In this document: in pieces, positions 25,811 through 36,795 of the stretch
Layout of the letters: every line of letters starts with the position of its first letter
Position numbering within the stretch: the first letter of the stretch is position 1
Origin: an uncultured Bacteroidia bacterium
GTDB lineage: Bacteria; Bacteroidota; Bacteroidia; Bacteroidales; UBA932
Length of the DNA stretch: 38,126 nt
Direction: 5' to 3'
Assembly: GCA_902784435.1 (NCBI GenBank)
Contig: CACZUR010000023.1
Coordinates: forward strand, 1 to 38,126
Translations under genes and position numbers: made by a program
The notes under the pieces: generated by a model
The model's input: only the letters and a program-made list of their open reading frames with translations
Databases searched by the model: none
Told to the model about the DNA's origin: nothing

Positions 25811-27039
25811 ACTTTGCGGATAAAGGGGGTCTGGTATTGATAGGCCACCCGGGTGAGGTCCCAGCCGGGTTCCGTGAGGATGAGGGCCGCTTTTTTGCCC
25901 ACGGTGATAGAGCCATACCGGTCCGACAATCCCATGGCATAGGCACTGTTCAGCGTGACGGCGTTGAAGGCTTCCACCGGCGTGAGGCGCATTTTGATGC
26001 AACCCTGGGCCATCACGAAGCGCATGTCGCCCGAGGGCGAGGAGCCAGGGTTGTAGTCCGATGCCAGCGCCACGCCCAGCCCTGCCTGGATGTAATCCTT
26101 GGCCCGGCCGTAGGGAAGTCCCAGGAAGAAGGAACTGCCCGGCAGCATGGTAGGCATGGTTTTGCTGCCCTTCAGTGCCTCTATCTCTGCATCCGTGGTG
26201 CGCTCCAGGTGGTCTACGGACAAGGCGCCGTGCCTGACGCCCACCTGCACGCCGCCGCTCACAGCCAGTTCGTTGGCGTGGATCTTGGGCGTGAGCAGGC
26301 CCCTTGCGGCCTCCAGGATACGCTCTGTGTCTTCCACGGTGAAAAAGCCGTCGTCGCAGAAAACGTCCACAAAATCTGCCAGTGGCGCTGCTTCCGGAAG
26401 AAGGTCGATCACCATCTGGACATATTCCGCGTGCGTGTACCCGCGCCCCACGGCGTGGGCGCCCAGGAAAGTGCTTTTCACAGCCGCCGGAACGGTTTCC
26501 CGAATGCGGCGGATGACCCGCAGCATCTTGAGCTCCGCTTCCGGTGACAGGCCATAACCGCTTTTGATTTCCAGGGCTACGGTTCCCTTTTTCATCATTT
26601 CTTTCACCCGCACCAGAGACTGCCGATACAGTCCCCGTTCCGGAGTCTGGCGCAGCCGGTCTGCCGAGTTGAGGATGCCGCCGCCCCGGGCGGCGATTTC
26701 CTCATAGGACAAACCATTGATTTTGTCCAGGAACTCGCCGTCCCGGCTGCCGGCATACACTACATGCGTGTGGCTGTCGCAGAAGCCCGGCATCACCATG
26801 CCGCCCCGGGCGTCGACAGATGCCCGATCGGGGTCGGGCATGACGGATCCGTCCTGGCCGGCTTGACCGGCCATCTTCGGGCAGGAAGCCATGGGGCCGA
26901 AGGCGGCAATGCGGCCGTCTTCGATGGAGAGCCAGGCATGCTCCAGCACGCCCGTCTGCCCCTGCGCCGCGCCCTGGACCCGGAGCACGCCCGAAGGCTG
27001 GATGCCCACCAGGTGGCCGATATTATAGATAAGACTCAT
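25801..27039 (-). CDS. hutI: Imidazolonepropionase
   Basis: A 412-residue amidohydrolase-superfamily enzyme that opens the ring of 4-imidazolone-5-propionate to give N-formimino-L-glutamate, the third step of histidine degradation. The metal-binding motif CDSHTHVVYAG (His90, His92) is followed by TFLGAHAVG, KIHANELAVSGG, DHLERTTD and ASDYNPGSSPS, all typical of HutI. Start 27039 (MSLIYNIGHLVG) is preferred over a longer frame to 27126, whose extra residues lie inside the end of hutH. It overlaps the hutH end by 17 bases, so the two are translated together. It is last in the five-gene operon. Confidence 0.95.
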   Translation of the reverse strand: MSLIYNIGHLVGIQPSGVLRVQGAAQGQTGVLEHAWLSIEDGRIAAFGPMASCPKMAGQAGQDGSVMPDPDRASVDARGGMVMPGFCDSHTHVVYAGSRDGEFLDKINGLSYEEIAARGGGILNSADRLRQTPERGLYRQSLVRVKEMMKKGTVALEIKSGYGLSPEAELKMLRVIRRIRETVPAAVKSTFLGAHAVGRGYTHAEYVQMVIDLLPEAAPLADFVDVFCDDGFFTVEDTERILEAARGLLTPKIHANELAVSGGVQVGVRHGALSVDHLERTTDAEIEALKGSKTMPTMLPGSSFFLGLPYGRAKDYIQAGLGVALASDYNPGSSPSGDMRFVMAQGCIKMRLTPVEAFNAVTLNSAYAMGLSDRYGSITVGKKAALILTEPGWDLTRVAYQYQTPFIRKVYL

Positions 27040-28507
27040 TCTTGATGAACTGAATGGACTTTTCAATGAGCGGATGCATATAAGTGTCGGTGTCCACGAA
27101 AGGCACTTCCTTGCGGTAGTCGGCAAAGATCTGTTCCAGTTTGGGAGAGCTCTTGAGCGGACGGCGGAACTCCAGCGCCTGGGCGGCGTTGAACAGTTCG
27201 ATGGCCAGCACCGTCTCTACGTTATCCACGATGCGCACCAGTTTGGTGGCGCTGTTGGAACCCATGGAAACGTGGTCTTCCTGGCCCTGTGACGAAGGAA
27301 TGGAGTCGCAGGAGGCGGGCCAGCACAGGCCCTTGTTCTGGGATACGATGCTGGCGGCCGTGTACTGCGGAATCATGAAGCCGCTGTTCAGGCCGGGCGA
27401 CGCCACCAGGTATTTGGGCAGGTCGCGGAGGCCGTCGATGAGCTGGAAAGTACGGCGCTCGGAGATGCTGGCGAGTTCGCTCATGGCAATGGCCAGGGAG
27501 TCCATGGGAATGGCGATGGGCTCTCCGTGGAAGTTGCCGGCCGAAATCACCATGTCTTCGTCGGGGAAGATGTTGGGGTTGTCCGTGGCCGAATTGATTT
27601 CGTTCTCGATCACGGACTTCACGTAAGCGATGTTGTCTTTTACGGCGCCGTGCACCTGCGGAATGCAGCGGAAGCTGTAAGGGTCCTGCACGTGCACTTT
27701 GGGCCGGTTGATGAGCTCACTTCCTTCCAGGATGTCCATGAACTTCTTTCCGGTGAGAATCTGGCCGGAGTGGGGGCGCAGCAGGTGTGTGAGCGGAAGG
27801 AAAGGCTCGATGCGGCCGTCGTAGGCATCCAGCGACATGGCGCCGATGAGGTCGGCCCAGGCGCTCAGGCGCATGCTTTTAAGGATGCTCCAGATGGCGT
27901 GCGCACTCATGAACTGCGTGCCGTTCAGCAGGGCCAGGCCCTCCTTGCTCTGCAGGCGGATGGGCTCCCAGCCCAGTTCTTTCCACACATCGGCGGCGGG
28001 GCGGCGAACGCCTTTGTATACCACTTCGCCCATGCCGATGAGCGGCAGGCACAGGTGAGCCAGCGGTGCCAGGTCTCCGGAAGCGCCCAGGGAGCCCTGC
28101 TGGTACACCACGGGCAGTACATCCTCGTTGAACATGTCCACCAGGCGCTGCACTGTGCAGAGCTGGGTGCCGGAATGCCCGTAGGAAAGGTTCTGGACCT
28201 TCAGGAGCAGCATCAGTTTCACGATTTCGGGACGGACGGTTTCTCCGGCGCCGCAGGCGTGGGACATGACCAGGTTGTGCTGCAGCTGGCTCAGGTCTTC
28301 CTTGGGAATGGTTACATTGTACAGCGAGCCGAAACCGGTGGTTACCCCGTAAACGGGACGGCCGATGTCTTCCATCTTGCGGTCCAGGTATTCGCGGCAT
28401 TTGACGATGGCGTCTACCGCCTCCTGGGACAGGACCAGCTTTTCCTTGTTGTCAAGAATTTCTTTTACTCTCTCCAGCGAGAGATGGGCGTGGGATATGG
28501 AATGCAT
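27023..28507 (-). CDS. hutH: Histidine ammonia-lyase
   Basis: A 494-residue enzyme that removes ammonia from L-histidine to give urocanate. The Ala-Ser-Gly triad that forms the MIO cofactor is at 142-144 in GSLGASGDLAPLAH. Other family segments are YGVTTGFGSL (near 53-62), QNLSYGHSGTQL and the C-terminal SQGQEDHVSMGS. Length is normal for HutH. Its ATG lies 1 base after the hutU stop, and its end overlaps hutI. Confidence 0.97.
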   Translation of the reverse strand: MHSISHAHLSLERVKEILDNKEKLVLSQEAVDAIVKCREYLDRKMEDIGRPVYGVTTGFGSLYNVTIPKEDLSQLQHNLVMSHACGAGETVRPEIVKLMLLLKVQNLSYGHSGTQLCTVQRLVDMFNEDVLPVVYQQGSLGASGDLAPLAHLCLPLIGMGEVVYKGVRRPAADVWKELGWEPIRLQSKEGLALLNGTQFMSAHAIWSILKSMRLSAWADLIGAMSLDAYDGRIEPFLPLTHLLRPHSGQILTGKKFMDILEGSELINRPKVHVQDPYSFRCIPQVHGAVKDNIAYVKSVIENEINSATDNPNIFPDEDMVISAGNFHGEPIAIPMDSLAIAMSELASISERRTFQLIDGLRDLPKYLVASPGLNSGFMIPQYTAASIVSQNKGLCWPASCDSIPSSQGQEDHVSMGSNSATKLVRIVDNVETVLAIELFNAAQALEFRRPLKSSPKLEQIFADYRKEVPFVDTDTYMHPLIEKSIQFIKNESYL

Positions 28508-28508
28508 A

Positions 28509-30496
<1,988 letters not shown>

Positions 30497-30500
<4 letters not shown>

Positions 30501-32146
30501 AGTTCAATGTGGTTATTAACTTCATCCAGTACTTGCTTCTCCAGGGCCAGGGCTTCGGCCACGATGGCATCGGCCCGCTCCAGCAGTGGCCGGGCGGGGG
30601 TTTTGTCCGTGAGGCCGGCGGCGTTGATGCGTACGTTCAGGCGGGCGCCTTGGACAGCGGCCACGGCGGCGAGGGCCGCTACGCCGGCATCGGAGGCCGA
30701 TGCAGGGTTGCCCTCGCGGGCCATCTGCAGGGCCAGCGGCAGCGCCTTCAGGCTGGCTTCCATGGTGCGCAGCGGCACTTGGGCGGCGTATAAGGTGGCC
30801 TCTTCCAGGGCCCGTGCCCGTGCGGCCTTCTCTTCTTCCGTACCCTTGGGCATGGAGAAGCAGTCCATGATGCGGTTGAAGGCGGCGGTGTCTTCGTCAA
30901 TGAGCAGCAGTAGCTCGTCCACGAGTTGCTGGCCCTGTTCGGCTACGTCGGAAAACTCCTTCCAGCGTGCGTCCCAGCCGCGTTTGTGCGAACTCAGGTT
31001 CGCCACCATGGTGGCCAGGGCGGCGGCAAAGGCGCCCATCGAGGCCGATACGGACCCGCCCCCGGGCGCCGCGCTCTCGGATGCCGTTTCCCGCGTAAAG
31101 GCTTCCACCGTCATCTGGGCCAGGCCATGCGGATCGTCGGCCATCAGGTATTCGATGACCTTTTCCTTGGGGTTGAAAGGCTTTAAATCGTCCAGGGACA
31201 TGCTCTTGACGGCAATCTTCACAATTTCTGCCTCGCTGATGCCCAGGGAGCGCTGCTGTTTTTCCAGGTAGAAGCGGCCGGCTTCCAGGAGCACGCGCTT
31301 GGGGACCAGGCCCACAATCTCGGCGCCGGTTACCCGAAGGCCCCGGGCGGCCGCTTTGGCACTCACTTCTTCAAAGGCCACATGCAGGGGCGTAGCGTCT
31401 ATGTCCGTGATGTTCATGGACACCTGGGCAATGCCGTATTCGTCTATGTACCAGCCGATGGCCTTAGTCCCTTTCAAGGTCCCGGGAATCCATCCTTCTC
31501 CGGAGGGGTTCTTCCGGCCTTTTTCGCGCACGTCGAAGGCTACGGCCATGGCACGGCGGGTGCTGGTGGTATTCAGGTTGAAATTCACGGCCACGAGGAA
31601 GTTGCGGGCGCCCACATTGGTGGCACCGGCCTTGGCGGCCACTTCGTCCCAGGCGCCGCCGAAGTCCGGCTGGCGGGCCGGGTCGGCCATCTTTTCCGGC
31701 AGGGCCTCGTATTCGCCCTCCCGGCATACCGCCAGGTTCTTGCGTTCCGGCTTGAAGGCGGCCGCTTCGTAGCAGTAGCAGGGAATGCCCAGTTCCTTCC
31801 AAAGGCGTTCCGCCAGGCTGCGGGCCAGCGCCGCACATTCTTCCAGGGTGATGCCGGCCACGGGAATCAGGGGCAGTACGTCTGTGGCGCCGCTGCGGGG
31901 ATGTGCCCCGTGATGCTGGCGCATGTCAATGAGTTCCTTCGCTTTGGCAGCGCCGCGGAAGGCGGCTTCGCACACGGACTCGGGCTCACCCACGAAGGTG
32001 ACCACCGTGCGGTTGGTGGCCTCGCCGGGATCTACGTCCAGTACCCGGATACCCTCCACCGTCTGGATGGCGGCTACAATGGCGTCAATGACGCTTTTGT
32101 CACGTCCCTCGCTGTAGTTGGGGACGCATTCGATCAGTTGTTTCAT
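30497..32146 (-). CDS. ftcD: Fused glutamate formimidoyltransferase / formimidotetrahydrofolate cyclodeaminase
   Basis: A 549-residue bifunctional protein. Residues 1 to about 325 are the formiminotransferase: ECVPNYSEGRDKSVID at the N-terminus and RQHHGAHPRSGATDVLP with the catalytic histidine. Residues about 340-545 are the cyclodeaminase domain (SAAPGGGSVSASMGAFAAAL). The protein moves the formimino group from formiminoglutamate to tetrahydrofolate, then releases ammonia to give methenyl-tetrahydrofolate. This is the domain order of animal FTCD, while many bacteria have separate ftcD and fchA genes. Its start overlaps the preceding phosphatase stop by 4 bases. No hutG or hutF is present, so glutamate is released only by this route. 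Confidence 0.95.
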
Positions 32147-33426
32147 GATAGTTCAGGATGTTCTTTCAGTAATTGGTCTGTCCAGGAGCGGAAGTCACTC
32201 CAGCGGTAGAAATTGCCCTGGACAGGGGTGAGTTGGGGCAGATAGGCGTCGTTTTCGTTCATCACTACTTTGAAGAGGATGTCTCCCTTCTTGTTCTTGT
32301 AGAAGACAAACAGCAGGGTGGCCGCCATGGGGATGTTGTAGTTCTGGAACCAGTATTTGGCCTGTTCCGGCTTTTCCGGAATGGTTCCCCAGCCGTTGAG
32401 GTCAATCAGGGTTACCAGGCCTTCCAGGATGTAGTCGTGGCCAAAGCGCAGGTGGGCTGCCTGGTTGGGATCCAGGAAGGAGGCTTCGGCCTTTTGAATG
32501 ATGTCCTGGAGTAGGGGAATCATGGTATAACGGGCGGTGATGTCGCTGCGGAAAGAGAGGTAATTGTCCGCCTCCCAGAAGCGCAGACGCTGCTCCGGGG
32601 AGAGCAGGTCGTCGAACAGGGGCCTGGGCTCGTAGTTGTGGTAGCCGCAGAGGAACTGCCACAGTTCATGGACAAAGTCTGCGGCTCCGTCCTTGAAACT
32701 GTCCAGGAAACGGCTGTCCGTGAACAGTTTGTCCAGCACTTCCCGGTAGCCGGAGGTGCGCTCGAAGAAAGCCTGGATGCTTTCCATCTCCGACTCGTCT
32801 TTTTCCCCTTTGAAATGGCGGACCAGGGATGAGGGCGCACTGGGCGGGGCCACGATGCCCATCCCAACATGGTCCGAGTGCAGACGCACGGTCAGTTTGG
32901 GATTGCCGCCCTTGAGGCCCAGGGTAAAGGCACCCATGCTCACGATGCAGCGCTGCCCGGTAGAGGAAATGGCCTCCACTTTCTTGCGGCCCTTGAATAC
33001 CTGCGGGAACTGCCCGTAAACGAATTCGCCGATGGCCAGGTGCTGGTCGTATCCCAGCGGAACCAGGTCTCCGGCATTGATGTAAGGCTCCATGTACACT
33101 TCCTTGTACTTTCGGGCGAAGTCTTTGCCGTAGGGCGTGAGTACATCCAGTTCCGCGGCTTTGTCAAAGACATCGCGCAGGAGCGTGTACGTCTTGGAAT
33201 CCCAGGCATAGCGCGAGCCGTGCCGGCCATAGTGACTGATGTAGAAGGGTTTGTAGCCGGCAGGCGCCTTGGAAAGGGTGCCGAATTCGTCCAGCCGATG
33301 GGGACCTTCCATCCCGTAGGACTTGCGGATGTCCGCCTTTACGGTCTCTAAGACTTGGTATTGCTGGGCATGCAGCAGGAGACAGGGGAGCAGGGCTCCC
33401 AGGAGGAGGGTTATTAGTTTTTTCAT
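32143..33426 (-). CDS. Secreted histidine acid phosphatase (phytase/MINPP-like)
   Basis: A 427-residue exported protein (signal MKKLITLLLGALLPCLLLHA). The phosphohistidine motif is ISHYGRHGSRY, with Arg68, His69 and Arg72. The proton-donor region is FGHDYIL, with His330-Asp331 matching the HD form of branch 2 histidine phosphatases. This places it near phytases and multiple inositol polyphosphate phosphatases, which release phosphate from phosphomonoesters in the periplasm or outside the cell; the exact substrate is uncertain. A TTG at 33435 could extend the frame by three codons but lies inside the -7 box. It is first in the hut operon and shares ATGA with ftcD. Confidence 0.88.
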   Translation of the reverse strand: MKKLITLLLGALLPCLLLHAQQYQVLETVKADIRKSYGMEGPHRLDEFGTLSKAPAGYKPFYISHYGRHGSRYAWDSKTYTLLRDVFDKAAELDVLTPYGKDFARKYKEVYMEPYINAGDLVPLGYDQHLAIGEFVYGQFPQVFKGRKKVEAISSTGQRCIVSMGAFTLGLKGGNPKLTVRLHSDHVGMGIVAPPSAPSSLVRHFKGEKDESEMESIQAFFERTSGYREVLDKLFTDSRFLDSFKDGAADFVHELWQFLCGYHNYEPRPLFDDLLSPEQRLRFWEADNYLSFRSDITARYTMIPLLQDIIQKAEASFLDPNQAAHLRFGHDYILEGLVTLIDLNGWGTIPEKPEQAKYWFQNYNIPMAATLLFVFYKNKKGDILFKVVMNENDAYLPQLTPVQGNFYRWSDFRSWTDQLLKEHPELS

Positions 33427-33432
33427 AACTAT

Positions 33433-33440
33433 CAAAGATA
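33433..33440 (-). promoter_or_regulatory. -7 box of the phosphatase-hut operon
   Basis: TATCTTTG on the minus strand is an exact TAnnTTTG match and ends 6 bases before the ATG at 33426. A TTTA lies 21 bases further upstream, a poor -33 box. The downstream genes overlap, so this is the only visible promoter for the histidine-degradation genes. Confidence 0.55.
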
Positions 33441-33516
33441 GTCATTTTTTCGCTTATATGATAAAGAAACGAAGTTTTTTGCCCATCCTGTATCTTTTGC
33501 GGTCGGCCTTCCGCTA

Positions 33517-33843
33517 TTAAAGTTTGCCCTGCATCTGTTTCCGGCGTTTTTCGTAATACTCGTGCCGTTTGGGGTTTTCGGGGAACCAGCCGCGGAGGAC
33601 CCGTTTTTCCTGCAGGAACATCTCGTGGATGCCCCAGAGGCAGCAGAAGGCAAAGCCGCCGATGATGATGGAAAGGGTGTCGTTCTCTATCAGCAGGGAT
33701 AGTGCGCAGAAGCCCAGTCCGGCCACCAGCCAGATCCACCAACAGCCTTTTCCCCAACAGTATTCCATCCGGATGACGGCCGGATGGCAGATTCCTATGC
33801 TCAAAAATACGGTTGCACCGATGATGATACCGCTGAAATTCAT
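33517..33843 (-). CDS. DUF4491 small membrane protein
   Basis: A 108-residue protein with three hydrophobic segments (GIIIGATVFLSIGICHPAVI, CWWIWLVAGLGFCALSLLI, LSIIIGGFAFCCLWGIHEMF) and a basic C-terminal tail. The pattern MNFSGIIIG, a central HP, and FLQEKRVLRGWFPENPKR matches the DUF4491 family of Bacteroidota and some Firmicutes. No function is known. It lies 7 bases after the GH78 stop and is probably co-transcribed with it. The histidine phosphatase promoter follows about 75 bases downstream. Confidence 0.85.
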   Translation of the reverse strand: MNFSGIIIGATVFLSIGICHPAVIRMEYCWGKGCWWIWLVAGLGFCALSLLIENDTLSIIIGGFAFCCLWGIHEMFLQEKRVLRGWFPENPKRHEYYEKRRKQMQGKL

Positions 33844-33850
33844 GTTCTCT

Positions 33851-36436
33851 TTAATTGATAGTCAAGGTATAGGAGCCCGGCCCGTAGGTCCGGACCTCGT
33901 TTTCTCCCGGCAGGGTAACGGAAGCCCGTGCCCCTTCGGGAATGCTGAAGCGCCACGTGCAGATGTCTCCTTCGTACTTCCAGGCGCTCCGGATGGTGCC
34001 GGCGGCGCTGTGATAGACAGCGTCCATGCTGCCCAGCCGCTTGTCCGGAACGGGGCGCATGAGAATGTGCCTGAAACCGGGCTCTGCCGGGTCTGAGGCA
34101 ATGCCGGCGGCGGTTTCCCATATCCATTGGCACACGCAGCCATAGGCGTAATGGTTGAAACTGTTCATGCCCTTGGGCCCCATCCCGGATTCCCGCGTAT
34201 AGCTGTTCCAGCGCTCCCAGATGGTGGTGGCGCCATTGTCAACGGAATAAAGCCAGCTGGGGTTCTTGCGCTGGAACAGGAGGTCCCAGGCCAGGTCGGC
34301 CATGCCGTTTTCCGTCAGGGTTTGCATGAGGATGGAGGTGCCCAGGAAACCGGTCTGGAGGCATCCTCCATGGGCGGCGAAGTTCTCCCGGAGGCGGGTG
34401 ATCATGGCGCCTTTGGCCTCGCCCTCCAGCAAAGAGAGTTTCAAGGCGAACAGCGCCGGGGTCTGCATGGTGTTCAGGATGTCCAGTTTAAAGCTTCCGT
34501 CTTCGTTCAGGAAAGATTCGCGGATATAGGCCTTTGCCTCCTGCAGCATGGCTTCGTACCGCCCGGCATCTTTTCCGGAGGCGGCGGCCATGTCCCGCAT
34601 CATCCCCGCATCCATCGCCCAGTAACAGGCGCCCAGATAACTCCAGTACTCAACGGCTTCCGGCAGCGGTTGTCTGTTGCCTTGGGCGTCTTTGGGCGTG
34701 AAGGCACTGCGTCCGGAGGTTTCCAGCGCCTCGAACGAAAGCCAGTCGGCATACTGCTGTCCTCCGGCTTCCTGGGCAATCAGCGGAAAATGGTAGCGCG
34801 TCTCGGAAACGTGGTTCAAATACCGCTCCATGGCGTCCCAGTTCTGCTCGATGATGTCTGTATCGGCAAACTGCTTCCAGATGATCCACGGGACGATGAC
34901 GCCGGCGTCCGACCAGCCGAAGCGCATGGGGCTGAGTCCGTTCATTCCCAGGGGAGCCACCGAGCGGAATGCCCCGGATTCGACCTGCGTGTCCCGCATG
35001 TCCCGCATCCATTTATGGAAGAAACGGGAGGTATTGGCAAAGAAACTGCCGGCTTCCGTAAAAACCTGTGTGTCCGCTGTCCAGCCCTGCCGTTCATCGC
35101 GCTGGGGGCAGTCCGTAGGAACCGAGAGGTAATTGGATAACTGACCCCACCAGGTATTGGAAATCAGTTTGTTAATGCTTTCGTCGCCGGTGGTGATGGA
35201 GCCGGTTTCCATGTCTTCCGTAATGGAAGTGACGGGAATCGAGCGGACCGAGCGAAAGCGGACATCGGCATTGGCCGTAACGGAGATATAGCGGTATCCG
35301 AAGAAGGTACGGCGGGGCATATACTCCGTCCAGCCTTTTTCCGGGCCGAAAACATAATCCAGCCGGAAGCAATCCGAAGGGGTGCGCAGGTTGGTGCGGT
35401 GGACACTGCCCTCCGGCCCGTCCATCCCCCGGCTCCCGGCGCCATTGCCGTCGTTGAGGATTTCGGCCGGGAGGCAGGTGAGGGCGGTGCCTTCGGCGCC
35501 CCGGAACACGAATTCCGGCACGGCGGAGGCATTCTGGCCGAAGTCGACGATCAGGGTTTCGCCATCATGCAGGACCATGGTCTCTCCGTCCTTGTATTCG
35601 CGCAGCCGGACCACCTTGCCGAATTCTCCTTCTCTGGCACCCTCGATATCCTTGTAAACATAGGCCTCGACGGGTTTAAGGGCCAGGTCTGACCGGTAGC
35701 AGACTTCTGCACCTGCCGTAGGGACAATCTCTCCGGAAAACTCGGTATTCACTTCCGGCACCTGGAGTTTTTCCGGCGTTTCATATCCCGGGAGGATGCG
35801 CGCGTCGTACGCCTCCCCGTCGAAGATGCCGGCGTGTGTTACCGGCCCTGCGATGCCGGCGGTCCAGTCTGCCGTGTTGGTCCCCAGAAGCTGCTTGCTG
35901 CCATCGGCAAAGGTGAGTTCCAGGACGGCCCGGAAGGCCGGTTTCCGGCCCGTCATGCCCTTATGGCCGTTGCGGGTGACGACTCTGTCGGCCCACCAGC
36001 CGGGCGTTACCTGGGCCGACAGGATATTCCGTGCCCCGGCGGCCTTCTTGAAGGCTTCTGTAATGTCGTAGGTATATGAAATCCGGGTTTTCTGCGGGTG
36101 GGTGAAGCCGGGCTTCAGGGCGTCGGTACCCACCGGCTTTCCGTTGAGGTACAGCTGGTAGATGCCCAGGGCCGTGGTCATCCAGCGGGCCGATACCACC
36201 TTCCCCGGATTGGTCACGGTGCTCAGGAACCAGCTGGCGCCGTCCGCCGCCCGCCGGTGTCCTTCCTGTCCGTTGACGACATCGGTGATCACCGGCGCAT
36301 CCACGGCCGAAATCCACTGGGACTGCTCCCATGCATTCCCTTCCAGCGCCTCTGAACGTGTACCGACGACGGCACTGTCGACGCATCCCGCCACTACCAT
36401 GAGCAGGGCCGATGCCAGTATATTAACCCATTTCAT
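33851..36436 (-). CDS. GH78 alpha-L-rhamnosidase lipoprotein
   Basis: An 861-residue lipoprotein (signal ending VAGC, Cys18). Beta-sandwich domains occupy about residues 35-400 and include a carbohydrate-binding-like segment (ALGIYQLYLNGKPVGTDALK). The (alpha/alpha)6 barrel begins near 420 with the GH78 signature PTDCPQRDERQGWTADTQVF, which carries the acidic catalytic residues, and continues through WMRDMRDTQVESGAFRSVAP and WNSYTRESGMGPKGMNSFNHYAYG. A C-terminal beta domain follows. It should remove terminal alpha-L-rhamnose from plant glycans, flavonoid glycosides or bacterial polysaccharides. No SusCD pair lies next to it. Confidence 0.93.
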   Translation of the reverse strand: MKWVNILASALLMVVAGCVDSAVVGTRSEALEGNAWEQSQWISAVDAPVITDVVNGQEGHRRAADGASWFLSTVTNPGKVVSARWMTTALGIYQLYLNGKPVGTDALKPGFTHPQKTRISYTYDITEAFKKAAGARNILSAQVTPGWWADRVVTRNGHKGMTGRKPAFRAVLELTFADGSKQLLGTNTADWTAGIAGPVTHAGIFDGEAYDARILPGYETPEKLQVPEVNTEFSGEIVPTAGAEVCYRSDLALKPVEAYVYKDIEGAREGEFGKVVRLREYKDGETMVLHDGETLIVDFGQNASAVPEFVFRGAEGTALTCLPAEILNDGNGAGSRGMDGPEGSVHRTNLRTPSDCFRLDYVFGPEKGWTEYMPRRTFFGYRYISVTANADVRFRSVRSIPVTSITEDMETGSITTGDESINKLISNTWWGQLSNYLSVPTDCPQRDERQGWTADTQVFTEAGSFFANTSRFFHKWMRDMRDTQVESGAFRSVAPLGMNGLSPMRFGWSDAGVIVPWIIWKQFADTDIIEQNWDAMERYLNHVSETRYHFPLIAQEAGGQQYADWLSFEALETSGRSAFTPKDAQGNRQPLPEAVEYWSYLGACYWAMDAGMMRDMAAASGKDAGRYEAMLQEAKAYIRESFLNEDGSFKLDILNTMQTPALFALKLSLLEGEAKGAMITRLRENFAAHGGCLQTGFLGTSILMQTLTENGMADLAWDLLFQRKNPSWLYSVDNGATTIWERWNSYTRESGMGPKGMNSFNHYAYGCVCQWIWETAAGIASDPAEPGFRHILMRPVPDKRLGSMDAVYHSAAGTIRSAWKYEGDICTWRFSIPEGARASVTLPGENEVRTYGPGSYTLTIN

Positions 36437-36457
36437 ATCAGAAGTTTTTATGTTCTG

Positions 36458-36488
36458 CGAAGTTAACGTTTTTTTGCTTTTGGCGCAA
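36458..36488 (-). promoter_or_regulatory. GH78 promoter
   Basis: On the minus strand a TTG (36486-36488), a spacer of 20, and TAACTTCG (36458-36465) match the Bacteroidota promoter with one mismatch in the -7 box. The ATG at 36436 is 21 bases further. Confidence 0.55.
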
Positions 36489-36505
36489 TGGGTTGGGAAG
36501 ATGGA

Positions 36506-36616
36506 TTACAGGACTTTGACGAGCGTGAGGCCGCTTCTCTCTCCGGCGACGTAACGGGCTTCTCCATCGGCGTTGGGAAGTGGATTTACCCGTGGATTTT
36601 TGACTGAGCGTTTTTC
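36506..36616 (-). pseudogene. Possible 3' remnant of a lost gene
   Basis: A 36-codon open stretch on the minus strand runs from just after an in-frame TAA (36617-36619) to a TAA at 36506-36508. Its translation looks protein-like at the end (NADGEARYVAGERSGLTLVK) but has no ATG, GTG or TTG start. The composition resembles a real C-terminus and it lies directly upstream of GH78. I do not recognise the family, and it could be chance. Confidence 0.25.
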
Positions 36617-36646
36617 TTAAATGCTTGATACATAGCTTGTTGTGCG

Positions 36647-36678
36647 TTTTCCTCCCGGCCATTTTTCCGGGAGGAAAA
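36647..36678. repeat. Perfect 12-bp inverted repeat
   Basis: TTTTCCTCCCGG (36647-36658) and CCGGGAGGAAAA (36667-36678) are exact reverse complements around an 8-base loop. The element lies in the 359-base gap between divergent GH78 and BNR genes. No T tract follows on either strand, so it is a possible operator or weak bidirectional hairpin, not a classical terminator. Besides this, the gap holds the GH78 promoter, the possible gene remnant and a candidate -7 box. Confidence 0.6.
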
Positions 36679-36766
36679 TACGTAAGTTGCAATGGAACAG
36701 TTACTTAGAAAAAACGGCGGCAAAAGGTCAGGAGGGCAGCATGCCGCGCGTTCCCTATTTTTTTCG

Positions 36767-36774
36767 TATCTTTA
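36767..36774 (+). promoter_or_regulatory. Candidate -7 box of the BNR lipoprotein gene
   Basis: TATCTTTA has one mismatch to TAnnTTTG and lies 21 bases before the ATG at 36796. The 15 bases TTTTTTCGTATCTTT around it are identical to those around the gyrA -7 box. No -33 TTG was found at the expected spacing. Confidence 0.35.
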
Positions 36775-36795
36775 TGCGGAAAAGGCAGGAAAACG

